Positions 1 through 8,710 of a stretch of 64,000 nucleotides of DNA are shown one piece after another. The notes under the pieces are model-generated. The model was not told where the DNA came from. It searched no databases and was given only the letters and a program-made list of their open reading frames with translations. Each line of letters starts with the position of its first letter. Position 1 is the first letter of the stretch. Location of the stretch: positions 1,618,818 to 1,682,817 of the forward strand of contig CP073261.1 in the NCBI GenBank assembly GCA_019739335.1, written 5' to 3'. The stretch is from Erythrobacter sp. (GTDB lineage: Bacteria; Pseudomonadota; Alphaproteobacteria; Sphingomonadales; Sphingomonadaceae). The position numbers and the translations under genes were made by a program.

Positions 1-272
1 TTGTGCGGGAACAGGCGGGCATCCTGGAATACGTAGCCCGCGCGGCGGCGTTCGGGCGGCTGGTCCACGCCCCGCGCGCTGTCGAAAAGCACTTCGCCCG
101 CCACCGCGATGCGGCCGGAAGCGGGCTTCAGCAATCCGGCAATGCCATTGAGCACGCTGGTCTTGCCAACGCCCGAAGGCCCTACCAGTGCGGTCAGCTT
201 CGCATCGGAGGCAAAGGTGAGGGCGATCTCGTTGTCGCCCACCCGCAGCGCCACATCCACGTCAAAGAACAT
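1..272 (-). CDS. modC: Molybdate ABC transporter ATP-binding protein ModC (partial)
   Basis: This is the N-terminal 90 residues of an ABC ATPase; the 3' end lies outside the window. The Walker A motif GPSGVGKTS is near residues 32-40. The Q-loop segment VFQDARLFPH, typical of ModC, is at the cut edge. The ATG overlaps the end of modB by 11 bases. With ModB and ModA it would power molybdate import across the inner membrane. Substrate is inferred from family resemblance and the modA-modB-modC order; tungstate cannot be excluded. Confidence 0.88.
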   Translation of the reverse strand, partial: MFFDVDVALRVGDNEIALTFASDAKLTALVGPSGVGKTSVLNGIAGLLKPASGRIAVAGEVLFDSARGVDQPPERRRAGYVFQDARLFPH

Positions 273-954
273 GCGCGCGGCTCCCCTGCGATCGCCGCAC
301 CAGCCATTCGGACAGCAGCAGCGCGCCGAGTGAAAGCACGATCGAAATCACCGCCAGCCGCGCCACCATGCTCTCGCTTCCGGGAATCTGCAGGCCGGAA
401 TATATCGCCAGCGGCAGGGTGCGGGTCTGCCCTTCGATATTGGCGGCGAAGGTGATCGTCGCGCCGAATTCGCCCAGCGAGCGGGCGAAGCCGAGCATCG
501 CCCCGGCGGCGATACCGGGCAGGCTGAGCGGCAGGGTGATCGTCAGGAAAGCATGCCAGCGCGATGCGCCCAGGGTCCGCGCCGCGCCCACCAGCCGCCG
601 GTCCACCGCCTCGATCGACAGCCGCATCGCCCGCACCATCAGCGGCAGCGCCATCACTGCCGCCGCCACAGCCGCGCCGGTCCAGCGGAACACCAGCACC
701 AGCCCGAAGGTCTCGTAAAGCCAGCTGCCCAGCGCCCCGTTGCGGCCCAGCAACAGCAGCAGCAGCCAGCCGGTCACGACCGGCGGCAACACCAGCGGCA
801 GATGGATCGCTGCATCCAATAAGGTCCGCCCCGGAAACCGCCGCCGCGCGATCAGCCATGCCAGCGCATAGGCGACCGGCAGGGTCACCAGCACCGCCAT
901 CAGGCTGACCCGCAAAGAAAGTTCGACCACTGACCATTCGGCTGCGGTGAGCAT
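262..954 (-). CDS. modB: Molybdate ABC transporter permease ModB
   Basis: This 230-residue inner-membrane permease has about five hydrophobic segments. The EAA loop lies around GAARTLGASRWHAFLTITLP, and the downstream text GFARSLGEFGATITFAANI is characteristic of ModB. The ATG at 954 shares one base with the modA stop (TGATG), which fixes the start and suggests translational coupling. A much longer in-frame reading upstream only runs through modA in another frame. It would form the membrane channel of the molybdate importer. Confidence 0.93.
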   Translation of the reverse strand: MLTAAEWSVVELSLRVSLMAVLVTLPVAYALAWLIARRRFPGRTLLDAAIHLPLVLPPVVTGWLLLLLLGRNGALGSWLYETFGLVLVFRWTGAAVAAAVMALPLMVRAMRLSIEAVDRRLVGAARTLGASRWHAFLTITLPLSLPGIAAGAMLGFARSLGEFGATITFAANIEGQTRTLPLAIYSGLQIPGSESMVARLAVISIVLSLGALLLSEWLVRRSQGSRAHVL

Positions 955-1733
955 CACTCGGCACTCGCTGGAGGCACGAAGCCATGCCCGGCAAAAATTT
1001 GCTGCGCTTGCGTACTGGATAGGAAGGCGAGCAAGTCGGCAGCCTGTGGATGGCGAGATTGAACCAGTTGTGCAGCGGGATAAGTGATCGCTGGTGCGTG
1101 TTCGGGAGCGAATTGTGCCACTACCCGTACTCGCTGCGAAGCCTTGGCGTCTGTGGCATAGACAATGCCGAGTTGTGCTTCGCCCGCTTCCACCAGCGCC
1201 AGCGCTGCGCGGACATTCTCTGCCGGGACGACGCGGCTTTCTACCTCGTCCCATAGCCCCATGCTTGCCAGCGCGGCACGGGCATAGCGCCCGGCAGGCA
1301 CGCTTTGCGGATCGGCCAGCGCCAGCCGTCCGTCACCCAGTCCACGCACAATTTCTGCGATATCAGCGGTTTGGTCGGTATTTCCTGAGGCGACGAATAC
1401 CAGAGCATTGCCGGCGATATCACGCCGACTTGCGGTATTCACCAGCCGGTTTTCCTCCAGCCAATCCATCCACCCGGCATCGGCAGAAATGACCAGATCG
1501 GCAGGTGCACCCTGCTCGACCTGTCGCGCCAGCGCCGGGGTTCCGGCAAAGGACAGCACCGGCGCGGGATTCCCCTGCGCAGCCCAGGCCGCCGCCACTT
1601 CTGTCAACGATTCCTGCATGCTGGCCGCCGCCAGCACCACCGGCCCGCGCGGCACTTCCTGCCCGCAGGAGGCTAGCAGGAACGGGGTGAGCATGAACGC
1701 AAGGCAGCGTTTGAAGAAACCGGAAGAATTCAT
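954..1733 (-). CDS. modA: Molybdate-binding lipoprotein ModA
   Basis: This is a 259-residue substrate-binding protein. A hydrophobic signal ends in the lipobox LASC, with Cys23 as the probable lipidated residue, so it should be anchored on the periplasmic side of the inner membrane. The segment VLAAASMQESLTEVAAAW is the typical start of mature ModA proteins, and the APADLVISADAGWMD region forms part of the oxyanion pocket. It is the first gene of a tight modABC operon. Specificity for molybdate over tungstate is inferred from family membership. Confidence 0.93.
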   Translation of the reverse strand: MNSSGFFKRCLAFMLTPFLLASCGQEVPRGPVVLAAASMQESLTEVAAAWAAQGNPAPVLSFAGTPALARQVEQGAPADLVISADAGWMDWLEENRLVNTASRRDIAGNALVFVASGNTDQTADIAEIVRGLGDGRLALADPQSVPAGRYARAALASMGLWDEVESRVVPAENVRAALALVEAGEAQLGIVYATDAKASQRVRVVAQFAPEHAPAITYPAAQLVQSRHPQAADLLAFLSSTQAQQIFAGHGFVPPASAE

Positions 1734-1783
1734 CCAGCCGATGCTTAATCGGCGCGGGACACAGCGTCCAGCGGGCCGAAGGA

Positions 1784-3493
1784 TCAGTCTGGTTTCACTT
1801 CGCTGCGACCGGCGCGGATCACGAATTCGGTCGCGCGGCGGACGGGGATCAAAAGCGCGCAGCGCACGCCGGCCGGATCGAATTCCAGTTCAACCGGATG
1901 GCGCAATTCGTGCGCCACAATCCGCTCGATCAGATCGGTGCCGAAGCCGCGCGTCCGTTCCTGCTTGACCGGTGGGCCGCCTCGCTCGACCCATTCGACC
2001 CGGACCAGATTATCCGCAACCGGTTGCCACTCGACTTCCACCCGACCACCCGGCGTACTCAACGCACCGTATTTGGCGGCATTGGTGGCCAGTTCGTGAA
2101 TGGCTAATCCCAGCGAAAGGGCATCGTTGGGAGCCAGATCCACCTCGGGTCCGGTCATCGTCACGGCGCGATCACTGCCGTGTGCATAGGGCAGCAGTTC
2201 GGCCTGGATCACCGCGCCCACGGGAGTGGAGCCCCAGTCCGACTGGGTGAGCAGGTCGTGCGTTGCCGAAAGCGCGCGAATTCTACCGTCGAGGCTTTTG
2301 GCAAAGGTATCGACATTGTCCGCCCGTCGTTTGGTCAGGGCGATGATGGAGAGCACATTGGCCAGCGTATTCTTCACGCGGTGGTTGAGTTCACGCGTCA
2401 ACGAATTGCGGATCGACGCCTGTTCCTCGAACCAGGCCAGCGAGGCCTCATCCTCCTGCGCCTGCTGCGTCAGCATCCGCACCAGCAGCATCAGTAGCGC
2501 CGCCACCAGCAAGCCGAAGATCAGTGTCGCCATCGAGAGGCCGGACAATCCACCTTGGCCACGTTCGCTGATGACCAGCTGCCACGGGTTGTTCGCAATC
2601 GTTACGGTCTGGACGACGCGCCGCAAAGAGTCGGCCTCGCCCTCGAAGGTGCTTGCGAGGAGCGTCGCGTCTTCCCCGTCGCCATCGTACACACGGACGC
2701 CGAAAGCACCCGCATCTTCCAGCGCTAGCGCACTCTGCAGGAAGTCTTCGGCATTGAACGGACTGTAGATAAAGCCCTTGAGGGCCCGACCGCCCGCGCC
2801 CGCTTCGAACACGGGCATATAGATAACGAACCCGGGTTGTTCATTGTCGACATCCTGCCGGAGCACCACCTTGTCAGTTGCGGCGGGACGCGCCGTGCGC
2901 TGGGCCTCCTGCATTGCCGCGCGGCGGACCGGTTCGGAGAACATATCGAACCCCAAAGCGCGGCGATTGCGCTCGGTATCGGGTTGCAGATAGGTGACCG
3001 GCGCTGCAAAGGGCTGGCTGCCGTCGGGCCGGGGATAGAGTTCGAACGCGGGGGTCTGTTCCGCTGCGCGCGCATTGTAAGCTTCGACCTGCGAAGCGGT
3101 TACGACCGGTGCCCAGCCAATGCCGTCGGCGCCGCGATAATCTGCATCCAGCCGCAGCTCTGAAACGAAGCGGCGAAAATCATCCGGGGGCACTTCGTCC
3201 ATCGTCGATAGCAGCGCCGCCCCTGCACGCAGATAGGCGCTGCTGGCGTTGGCCCGACGCTCGAGAGCCGAGGCGACAGCCACCGTGCGCGCGTTGAGCT
3301 GGGCCCACTGCCGTTGATCTTCGCCGCGTTCGATAGCAAAAATGCTGAGGATGGTAATCGCAGAGAGCAGGAAAAAGATGCCGATCGGCATGCCGCGGGG
3401 ATAGCGGAGTAGCCACCGCTTCGTCCTGCTCCGTCGCCCTGGCTGCTGCAACTCAAATCCCCGCCTGCGGTATCCCACAGCACCGCGCCCCAT
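1784..3493 (-). CDS. CHASE-domain HWE-family sensor histidine kinase
   Basis: Two membrane segments (about residues 35-54 and 320-339) enclose an extracytoplasmic CHASE-like sensor domain. The cytoplasmic part has the H-box NHRVKNTLANVLSI (His371), an N-box with its own histidine (HELATNAAKYGALS, His466) and a WVE motif near 501-503. These are the signatures of HWE kinases. In alphaproteobacteria such kinases commonly phosphorylate PhyR, which then removes NepR from EcfG. Adjacency to nepR-ecfG supports that role, but no phyR is in the window. Start choice is uncertain: ATG at 3493 is used here; TTG at 3538 or ATG at 3391 are alternatives. Confidence 0.85.
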   Translation of the reverse strand: MGRGAVGYRRRGFELQQPGRRSRTKRWLLRYPRGMPIGIFFLLSAITILSIFAIERGEDQRQWAQLNARTVAVASALERRANASSAYLRAGAALLSTMDEVPPDDFRRFVSELRLDADYRGADGIGWAPVVTASQVEAYNARAAEQTPAFELYPRPDGSQPFAAPVTYLQPDTERNRRALGFDMFSEPVRRAAMQEAQRTARPAATDKVVLRQDVDNEQPGFVIYMPVFEAGAGGRALKGFIYSPFNAEDFLQSALALEDAGAFGVRVYDGDGEDATLLASTFEGEADSLRRVVQTVTIANNPWQLVISERGQGGLSGLSMATLIFGLLVAALLMLLVRMLTQQAQEDEASLAWFEEQASIRNSLTRELNHRVKNTLANVLSIIALTKRRADNVDTFAKSLDGRIRALSATHDLLTQSDWGSTPVGAVIQAELLPYAHGSDRAVTMTGPEVDLAPNDALSLGLAIHELATNAAKYGALSTPGGRVEVEWQPVADNLVRVEWVERGGPPVKQERTRGFGTDLIERIVAHELRHPVELEFDPAGVRCALLIPVRRATEFVIRAGRSEVKPD

Positions 3494-3553
3494 CCGTCTG
3501 CACGCTTTGCCGTGATTTCCCACGCAATACACGTGCAAAAATCTTGTTATGCG

Positions 3554-3580
3554 GGAACAAGAGACGGGCGGTTTCGTTCC
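3554..3580. promoter_or_regulatory. Bidirectional EcfG-type promoter
   Basis: On the plus strand GGAAC (3554-3558) is followed after 16 bases by CGTT (3575-3578), matching the published alphaproteobacterial EcfG consensus GGAAC-N16/17-CGTT. On the minus strand GGAAC (3580-3576) is followed after 16 bases by TGTT (3559-3556), one mismatch from consensus. The same 27 bases can therefore serve both nepR-ecfG and the kinase gene, giving autoregulation. Seen directly; activity is inferred. Confidence 0.8.
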
Positions 3581-3667
3581 TGCCTAACTAGATTGCGCGT
3601 GATTTTGCAAATTTGGCCCTTCCGGGACAGGATCGTATCGGGTGGGATCGACGGGATTAATAATGCC

Positions 3668-3850
3668 ATGGCTCCGCCTGAGGATCAGAAGAAGATTTCC
3701 AAGCCTTTGAAAACAAGTGAAAAAATAAAGGACTCCGAGCCTGAATGGACTTCAGGACTGAAGCGTCTTTACGACAGTGTGCTGGATGAGCCCCTTCCGG
3801 ACACCTTCAAAGCCTTGCTCTCCAAGCTGGACGAAAACGAGAGCAAATGA
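3668..3850 (+). CDS. nepR: Anti-sigma factor NepR
   Basis: This is a 60-residue protein whose C-terminal half (LKRLYDSVLDEPLPDTF and LLSKLDE) carries the conserved NepR helical region. NepR binds EcfG and blocks its access to core RNA polymerase until phosphorylated PhyR titrates it. The charged, low-complexity N-terminal third is typical of the family. The TGA overlaps the ecfG ATG by four bases, indicating translational coupling. An in-frame reading opens earlier at 3512, but the EcfG-type promoter at 3554-3580 and family length favour the ATG at 3668. Confidence 0.92.
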   Translation: MAPPEDQKKISKPLKTSEKIKDSEPEWTSGLKRLYDSVLDEPLPDTFKALLSKLDENESK

Positions 3851-4482
3851 GCGAGCATAGTCAGCAAGCCGAAGTCACCGAACGCAGTTCGGACGACAAA
3901 CGCGCCTTCAAGCGGGAACTGACCGAGGTCATCCCGCACCTTCGGGCGTTCGCACGCGGCCTCTGCGGTCGACCGGACATGGCGGACGATCTGGTGCAGG
4001 AAGCCCTGCTCAAGGCCTGGGCGGCGCAGAAGAGGTTCGAGCCCGGCACCTCGATGCGCGCCTGGACTTTCGTTATCCTCCGCAATGCCTACCTCACCGA
4101 TATGCGCCGCAATCGCTTTCGCGGGGAATACGATGAGGGTGTGGCCGAACGCATTCTTACCGCACCTGCGGGGCAAGAAGAACCGATTCATCTGTCTGAC
4201 TTGCATCGCGCGCTACTCACGCTTCCCGCGGAGCGGCGCGAGGCGCTGCTGCTGGTGGGCGCGGGCGGCTTCTCGTATGAGGAAGCGGCAAATATCTGTG
4301 GTTGCGCTGTCGGTACCATCAAGAGTCGTGTGGGCCGTGCCCGTGCCACACTTGCGAGCATGATCGAGGACGGCGGCATTCCTGACCGGGCGATCGGCGA
4401 TCCTTCCGCCCATCGGGCGATACTCCACGAACTCGACGAGGTCGCCGCCGGTCGCGGTGAAGCTGCCGCTTCCAGCAAGTAG
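3847..4482 (+). CDS. ecfG: General stress response ECF sigma factor EcfG
   Basis: This 211-residue sigma-70 family protein has only regions 2 and 4. Region 2 (about residues 22-90) contains DLVQEALLKAWA. Region 4 (about 113-170) contains LPAERREALLLVGAGGFSYE followed by the helix-turn-helix CAVGTIKSRVGRARATL. Directly following and overlapping nepR is the usual arrangement of the alphaproteobacterial general stress regulator. It should direct RNA polymerase to GGAAC-N16/17-CGTT promoters, one of which stands in front of this operon. The tail after residue 170 is longer than in a minimal ECF factor. Confidence 0.93.
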   Translation: MSEHSQQAEVTERSSDDKRAFKRELTEVIPHLRAFARGLCGRPDMADDLVQEALLKAWAAQKRFEPGTSMRAWTFVILRNAYLTDMRRNRFRGEYDEGVAERILTAPAGQEEPIHLSDLHRALLTLPAERREALLLVGAGGFSYEEAANICGCAVGTIKSRVGRARATLASMIEDGGIPDRAIGDPSAHRAILHELDEVAAGRGEAAASSK

Positions 4483-4525
4483 ACATCTGCGATAAGAGCC
4501 GGCAATTCAGCGAAAAGGCAGCGGC

Positions 4526-5689
4526 ATGACACCGGCGGGGGACAGTGACAATATCGCCGGAATGAGCGAGCCGCCGCCGCGCCGCCGCGCCATGACTTTC
4601 GCCGCGCAGGAACTGCGGCTGATTTCCGCGCTGGTGGTGCTGCTGGCGATCGGCCTATTCCTGGCCCTGCCGTTTGTCCTGTCAATCGGGTCGGTGGTGT
4701 TCCTGCCGCTGGTGGCGGCCCTGATCCTGACGATCATCCTTTCCCCGCTGGCCGACAAGCTTGCAAGCTGGGGCATTCCCAATTTCCTCGCTTCGCTGCT
4801 GGCGCTGCTGGTGTTTCTCGCAGTGCTGGCCCTGGCGCTGACAGCTGTGCTGACCCCGGCGATCACCCTGTATGATTCGATTCCCGAAATGTCGGCGCAG
4901 GTGGCGCGGCATTTCAATGATCTGCAAGTGACCTTCGCCTGGGTGGGCGACCTCAACGAGCAACTCGCGGCACTGACCGGGGAAGAGGGGGAGAAAGTCG
5001 TCCTCGCCAGCCCGACCATGCTCGAACAGCTCGCCTTCGCGACGCCCACGGTGCTGCTCGAAGTCCTGCTTACCTTCCTGCTGGCTTTCTTCATGATCGA
5101 AGCGCGGGTGCGGTTGCGTCGTCGCCTGTTGCTGGAGCGGCAGCAGGTCGGTGCCAGCCTCAAGGCTGCGCGCGCGCTGCGCGAAGTGCAGGACAGGGTC
5201 GCTGCCTACATTCTTACCGTCGGGCTGATCAATGTGGGTGTCGGGATTATCGTCGCGGTGGGTGCCTGGGCCTTGGGCCTTGAAGCACCGATCATGTGGG
5301 GCGGGCTGGCCGCGTTGCTCAATTTTGTCCCCTATATCGGTCCGCTGCTGATGATGGTGCTGCTCGGCCTGTTTGGATTGGGATCGGCAGATTCGGTGTT
5401 CGTCGGCTTGATACCCGCCGCCGCCTATCTGGGGCTGCACACCGTGGAGGCCAATGTCGTGACCCCCGGCGTACTGGGCGCGCGTTTCACCATGAACCCG
5501 GTGGCGATCTTGCTGGCACTGTCCTACTTCGGCTGGATCTGGGGCGTCGCCGGAGCGCTGCTCTCGGTGCCGATCCTGCTGACGCTGACCGCGCTGGTCG
5601 ACCATCTTGGCAGACCGAATTTCATCGGTTTCCTCTTTGGAGAACCGTTGTTCCGCTCCAACGTGCTGGATTTGCAGGCCGAAAGCTGA
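4526..5689 (+). CDS. AI-2E family (PerM/YdiK-like) membrane transporter
   Basis: This 387-residue inner-membrane protein has about eight hydrophobic segments: a cluster in the first 120 residues, a soluble stretch around 125-210, then a second cluster. It includes the family-typical ALLNFVPYIGPLL segment and the downstream EANVVTPGVLG region. The family includes exporters of autoinducer-2 and Na+/H+ antiporter-like proteins, so substrate cannot be assigned. ATG at 4562 is a possible shorter start. Transcription ends at the strong hairpin at 5701-5730, shared with the convergent sodB. Confidence 0.85.
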   Translation: MTPAGDSDNIAGMSEPPPRRRAMTFAAQELRLISALVVLLAIGLFLALPFVLSIGSVVFLPLVAALILTIILSPLADKLASWGIPNFLASLLALLVFLAVLALALTAVLTPAITLYDSIPEMSAQVARHFNDLQVTFAWVGDLNEQLAALTGEEGEKVVLASPTMLEQLAFATPTVLLEVLLTFLLAFFMIEARVRLRRRLLLERQQVGASLKAARALREVQDRVAAYILTVGLINVGVGIIVAVGAWALGLEAPIMWGGLAALLNFVPYIGPLLMMVLLGLFGLGSADSVFVGLIPAAAYLGLHTVEANVVTPGVLGARFTMNPVAILLALSYFGWIWGVAGALLSVPILLTLTALVDHLGRPNFIGFLFGEPLFRSNVLDLQAES

Positions 5690-5700
5690 ATCTGCAACGC

Positions 5701-5730
5701 AAAAGGCCCGCTCCGGCGGAGCGGGCCTTT
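5701..5730. terminator. Bidirectional rho-independent terminator
   Basis: A perfect 10-bp stem (GGCCCGCTCC with GGAGCGGGCC) encloses a three-base loop. It is flanked by AAAA on the left and TTT on the right, so a U-tract follows the hairpin on both strands. It sits between the convergent AI-2E transporter gene and sodB and can end both transcripts. Confidence 0.92.
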
Positions 5731-5752
5731 CGCAAGCTTGGACCTGATGGCG

Positions 5753-6364
5753 TCAGGCGGGGTAAGTCCACGCCGTGCCGCGTGCCAGGTTGTCGGAAGC
5801 AAAATCCCAGTTGAGATGACCGTCCACCACTGCATCGAGGTAGCTCGGGCGGGCATTCTGGTGATCGAGATAGTATGCGTGCTCCCACAGGTCGATCACC
5901 AGCAGCGGGTTCGCGCCGCTATCAGCCAGCGTGTCGGCATCGTGGGTGTCGGTCACCTGCAGCGTGCCACCCTTTGCGACCAGCCACACCCAGCCGCTGG
6001 CAAAATGGCCTGCGCCCTTGGCCTTCAGCTGATCCTTCAGTTCACCCAGCGAACCGAAGCTTTCATCGATCATCGCGGCCAGTTCGCCGCTCGGCCCCGT
6101 GCTTTGCGGCGCCAGCGAGTGCCAGTAGAAGCCGTGGTTCCACACCTGCGCCGAGTTGTTGAACAGGCCCTTGTCGGACTTGCGCGAAGCAACAATGATG
6201 TCTTCGAGCGGCTTGTCCGCCAGGTTGGTCCCTTCGATCGCAGCGTTGGTCTTGTCGACATAGGCCTTGTGATGCTTGCCGTGGTGGTAGCTGAATGTCT
6301 CTGCTGTGATGGCAGGCGCAATCGCCTCGACATCGTAGGGGAGCGGCATGAGAGTGATAGCCAT
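5753..6364 (-). CDS. sodB: Superoxide dismutase (Fe type)
   Basis: This 203-residue enzyme converts superoxide to hydrogen peroxide and oxygen. Metal ligands are visible: His in [12 protein letters not shown], His in NHGFYWHSL, and Asp and His in [13 protein letters not shown]. The [13 protein letters not shown] context is that of Fe-type enzymes, although cambialistic activity is possible. No signal peptide is present, so it is cytoplasmic. The ATG at 6364 is preceded by AGGAAGG at good spacing; an upstream in-frame extension lacks family similarity. It is divergent from glmM. Confidence 0.95.
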   Translation of the reverse strand: MAITLMPLPYDVEAIAPAITAETFSYHHGKHHKAYVDKTNAAIEGTNLADKPLEDIIVASRKSDKGLFNNSAQVWNHGFYWHSLAPQSTGPSGELAAMIDESFGSLGELKDQLKAKGAGHFASGWVWLVAKGGTLQVTDTHDADTLADSGANPLLVIDLWEHAYYLDHQNARPSYLDAVVDGHLNWDFASDNLARGTAWTYPA

Positions 6365-6543
6365 GGGGTTATGTCCTTCCTGTTGTTCGCTTCCGGTCGT
6401 ATCGATACAATGCGTCAGGTCCGCGCAAGTTGCATCGTGGCCGGAGTTTTCACCATCCACCCTGTCCGCCCGCTTGGGGCGTGACAATACGGGCGACAGG
6501 CGGCATGCATGGCCGCGCATCTGACGCGCGGCAAGAGAGAATT

Positions 6544-7893
6544 ATGGGACGCACCTATTTCGGTACCGACGGCATTCGTGGCCGGGCCAACGGCAAGAAG
6601 CTGAACGCGGCCATCGCGATGAAAGTGGGGCAGGCGGCGGGCCGCCACTTCCTGCGCGGCGATCATAAGCACCGGGTTGTGATCGGCAAGGATACGCGGC
6701 TTTCGGGCTACATGATGGAAAACGCGCTGGTGGCCGGATTCACCAGCGTGGGCATGGACGTGATCATGACCGGGCCGATGCCGACCCCGGCCGTCGCGCT
6801 GCTCACGCGCGAAATGCGCGCCGATATCGGGGTGATGATCTCCGCCAGTCACAATGCCTTTGCCGATAACGGCATCAAGCTGTTCGGCCCGGACGGTTTC
6901 AAGCTCTCCGATGCCGACGAGGAAGCCATCGAAGCGCTGATGGGACAGGAGCAGGAGCTGGCGGAGGGCGAGGCCATCGGCCGCGCACGGCGGATCGAGG
7001 ATGCGCGCGGGCGCTACATCCACGCGGTGAAGCGCGCGCTGCCTTCGGACCTGCGGCTCGACGGGCTCAAGATCGTCATCGATTGCGCGCACGGGGCGGC
7101 TTACAATGTTACCCCCACCGCGATCTGGGAACTGGGCGCGGATGTGATCGCAATGGGCGTCACACCCAATGGCCTGAATATCAATGACGGGGTCGGCTCG
7201 ACATCGCTGGATGCGATCAAGGCCCGCGTGATCGCCGAAGGCGCGGACATCGGCATTGCGCTGGATGGCGATGCCGACCGGCTGATCGTGATCGACGAGA
7301 AGGGCGAAGCGGTGGACGGCGACCAGATCATGGCGCTGATCGGCAGCCGCTGGAATTTGAAAGGCTTGCTCAAGGGCGGCGGCGTGGTTGCCACCGTCAT
7401 GTCCAACCTCGGGCTCGAACGCTTCCTTCAGGGCGAGGGGCTCGATCTTGTCCGCACGAGGGTGGGGGACCGCTACGTCCTCGAAGCCATGCGCAGCGGC
7501 GGCTACAATGTCGGCGGTGAGCAGTCGGGGCACATGATCCTGCTCGATCATGCCACCACGGGCGACGGCACGATCGCGGCCATGCAGGTGCTGGCGGCGA
7601 TGATTCGCACCGGCAAACGCGCCTCCGAGCTACTCAACCTGTTCGAGCCGGTGCCGCAATTGCTCAAGAACGTTCGCTATGAAAGCGGCGATCCGCTGGC
7701 GGCGGCGAGCGTGCAGGCGGTGATCGCCGATGCCGAGGCGGAACTGGCTGAATCGGGCCGCCTCGTGATCCGCAAGTCAGGCACCGAACCGCTGGTGCGG
7801 GTAATGGCCGAAGGCGACGATGCAGTGCAGGTCGAGCGGGTGGTGGACGCAATCTGCGATGCCGTTTCCAAGGCAGTTAGCGAGGTCGTGTGA
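6544..7893 (+). CDS. glmM: Phosphoglucosamine mutase GlmM
   Basis: This 449-residue enzyme interconverts glucosamine-6-phosphate and glucosamine-1-phosphate on the route to UDP-GlcNAc for peptidoglycan and LPS. It opens with the family motif YFGTDGIRG. Ser102 within ISASHNAF is the phosphoserine of the active site. The metal loop DGDADR follows near residue 240, and GGEQSGH plus the C-terminal phosphate-binding [12 protein letters not shown] are present. Start chosen at ATG 6544 because the upstream in-frame residues are not conserved. The stop overlaps thiD. Confidence 0.96.
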   Translation: MGRTYFGTDGIRGRANGKKLNAAIAMKVGQAAGRHFLRGDHKHRVVIGKDTRLSGYMMENALVAGFTSVGMDVIMTGPMPTPAVALLTREMRADIGVMISASHNAFADNGIKLFGPDGFKLSDADEEAIEALMGQEQELAEGEAIGRARRIEDARGRYIHAVKRALPSDLRLDGLKIVIDCAHGAAYNVTPTAIWELGADVIAMGVTPNGLNINDGVGSTSLDAIKARVIAEGADIGIALDGDADRLIVIDEKGEAVDGDQIMALIGSRWNLKGLLKGGGVVATVMSNLGLERFLQGEGLDLVRTRVGDRYVLEAMRSGGYNVGGEQSGHMILLDHATTGDGTIAAMQVLAAMIRTGKRASELLNLFEPVPQLLKNVRYESGDPLAAASVQAVIADAEAELAESGRLVIRKSGTEPLVRVMAEGDDAVQVERVVDAICDAVSKAVSEVV

Positions 7894-8651
7894 GCGGGAA
7901 TCCCGCACGCCCCCCCCGAATTCTTGCCATCGCCGGATCGGATTCCTCGGGCGGCGCGGGCATTCAGGCGGATATCAAGACCATCACCATGCTCGGCGGC
8001 TACGCGATGACCGCGATTACCGCCGTTACTGCGCAGAATACTCGCGGTGTGCGCGGGGTGGAAGCTTTGTCGCCCGATTTCGTCGCCGCGCAGATCGATG
8101 CCTGCCTTGAAGATATTGGCGTGGACGCGGTGAAGATCGGCATGCTTGGCAGCGCCGATATCGCCGAAGTGGTGGCGGACCGGCTGGAAGACCTGCCTTG
8201 CCCGATCGTATTCGATCCGGTGATGGTGGCTACCAGCGGATCGGTACTGGCCGATCCGGCAACCATTGAAGTGTTCGAATGGCTGATGGAACTGGCCACG
8301 CTGACCACGCCCAACGTGCCCGAACTGGCGGCACTCGGCGGTGCCGCGGCGATGGCTGATCGAGGTGTCGCCTATCTCGCCAAGGGCGGCGACGCGGAAG
8401 GCCCGATGGTGGAGGACCGGCTGGTGCGTACCGGCATGGTCGATGTCGTGTGGACTGAAGCTCGCATCGTCACCAAGCACACTCACGGCACCGGGTGCAC
8501 CCTCTCAAGCGCCATCGCCACTCACCTCGCGCGCGGGCTTGCGCTTGATGAGGCCGTAGCCGAAGCCCGCCGTTTCGTCCGGGCGGCGCTGATGGCAGCC
8601 CCGGGCTATGGGCTGGGTAACGGACCGCTAGGGCATCATGCGGTGCGCTAG
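7890..8651 (+). CDS. thiD: Hydroxymethylpyrimidine/phosphomethylpyrimidine kinase ThiD
   Basis: This 253-residue ribokinase-fold enzyme phosphorylates HMP and HMP-phosphate in thiamine biosynthesis. The N-terminal [18 protein letters not shown] is diagnostic. The C-terminal [15 protein letters not shown] carries the anion hole and catalytic region. Translation starts at a GTG overlapping the glmM stop (GTGTGA), so it is probably expressed from the glmM transcript. That pairing has no obvious metabolic logic. No TPP riboswitch precedes it. Confidence 0.94.
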   Translation: MSGNPARPPRILAIAGSDSSGGAGIQADIKTITMLGGYAMTAITAVTAQNTRGVRGVEALSPDFVAAQIDACLEDIGVDAVKIGMLGSADIAEVVADRLEDLPCPIVFDPVMVATSGSVLADPATIEVFEWLMELATLTTPNVPELAALGGAAAMADRGVAYLAKGGDAEGPMVEDRLVRTGMVDVVWTEARIVTKHTHGTGCTLSSAIATHLARGLALDEAVAEARRFVRAALMAAPGYGLGNGPLGHHAVR

Positions 8652-8710
8652 AAACCGGCGAAGCGGCTTACGTGATCTGGCTATGACTTTGGCGGCCCGA
8701 TCCGCCTCAA

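Noticed and set aside
6365-6543. Regulatory RNA element in the sodB-glmM gap
   Set aside because: No glmS-type ribozyme or other recognisable conserved structure is visible; the gap is probably just two divergent promoters.
7860-7900. TPP riboswitch upstream of thiD
   Set aside because: thiD starts inside the glmM stop codon, leaving no leader, and no TPP aptamer sequence is seen.
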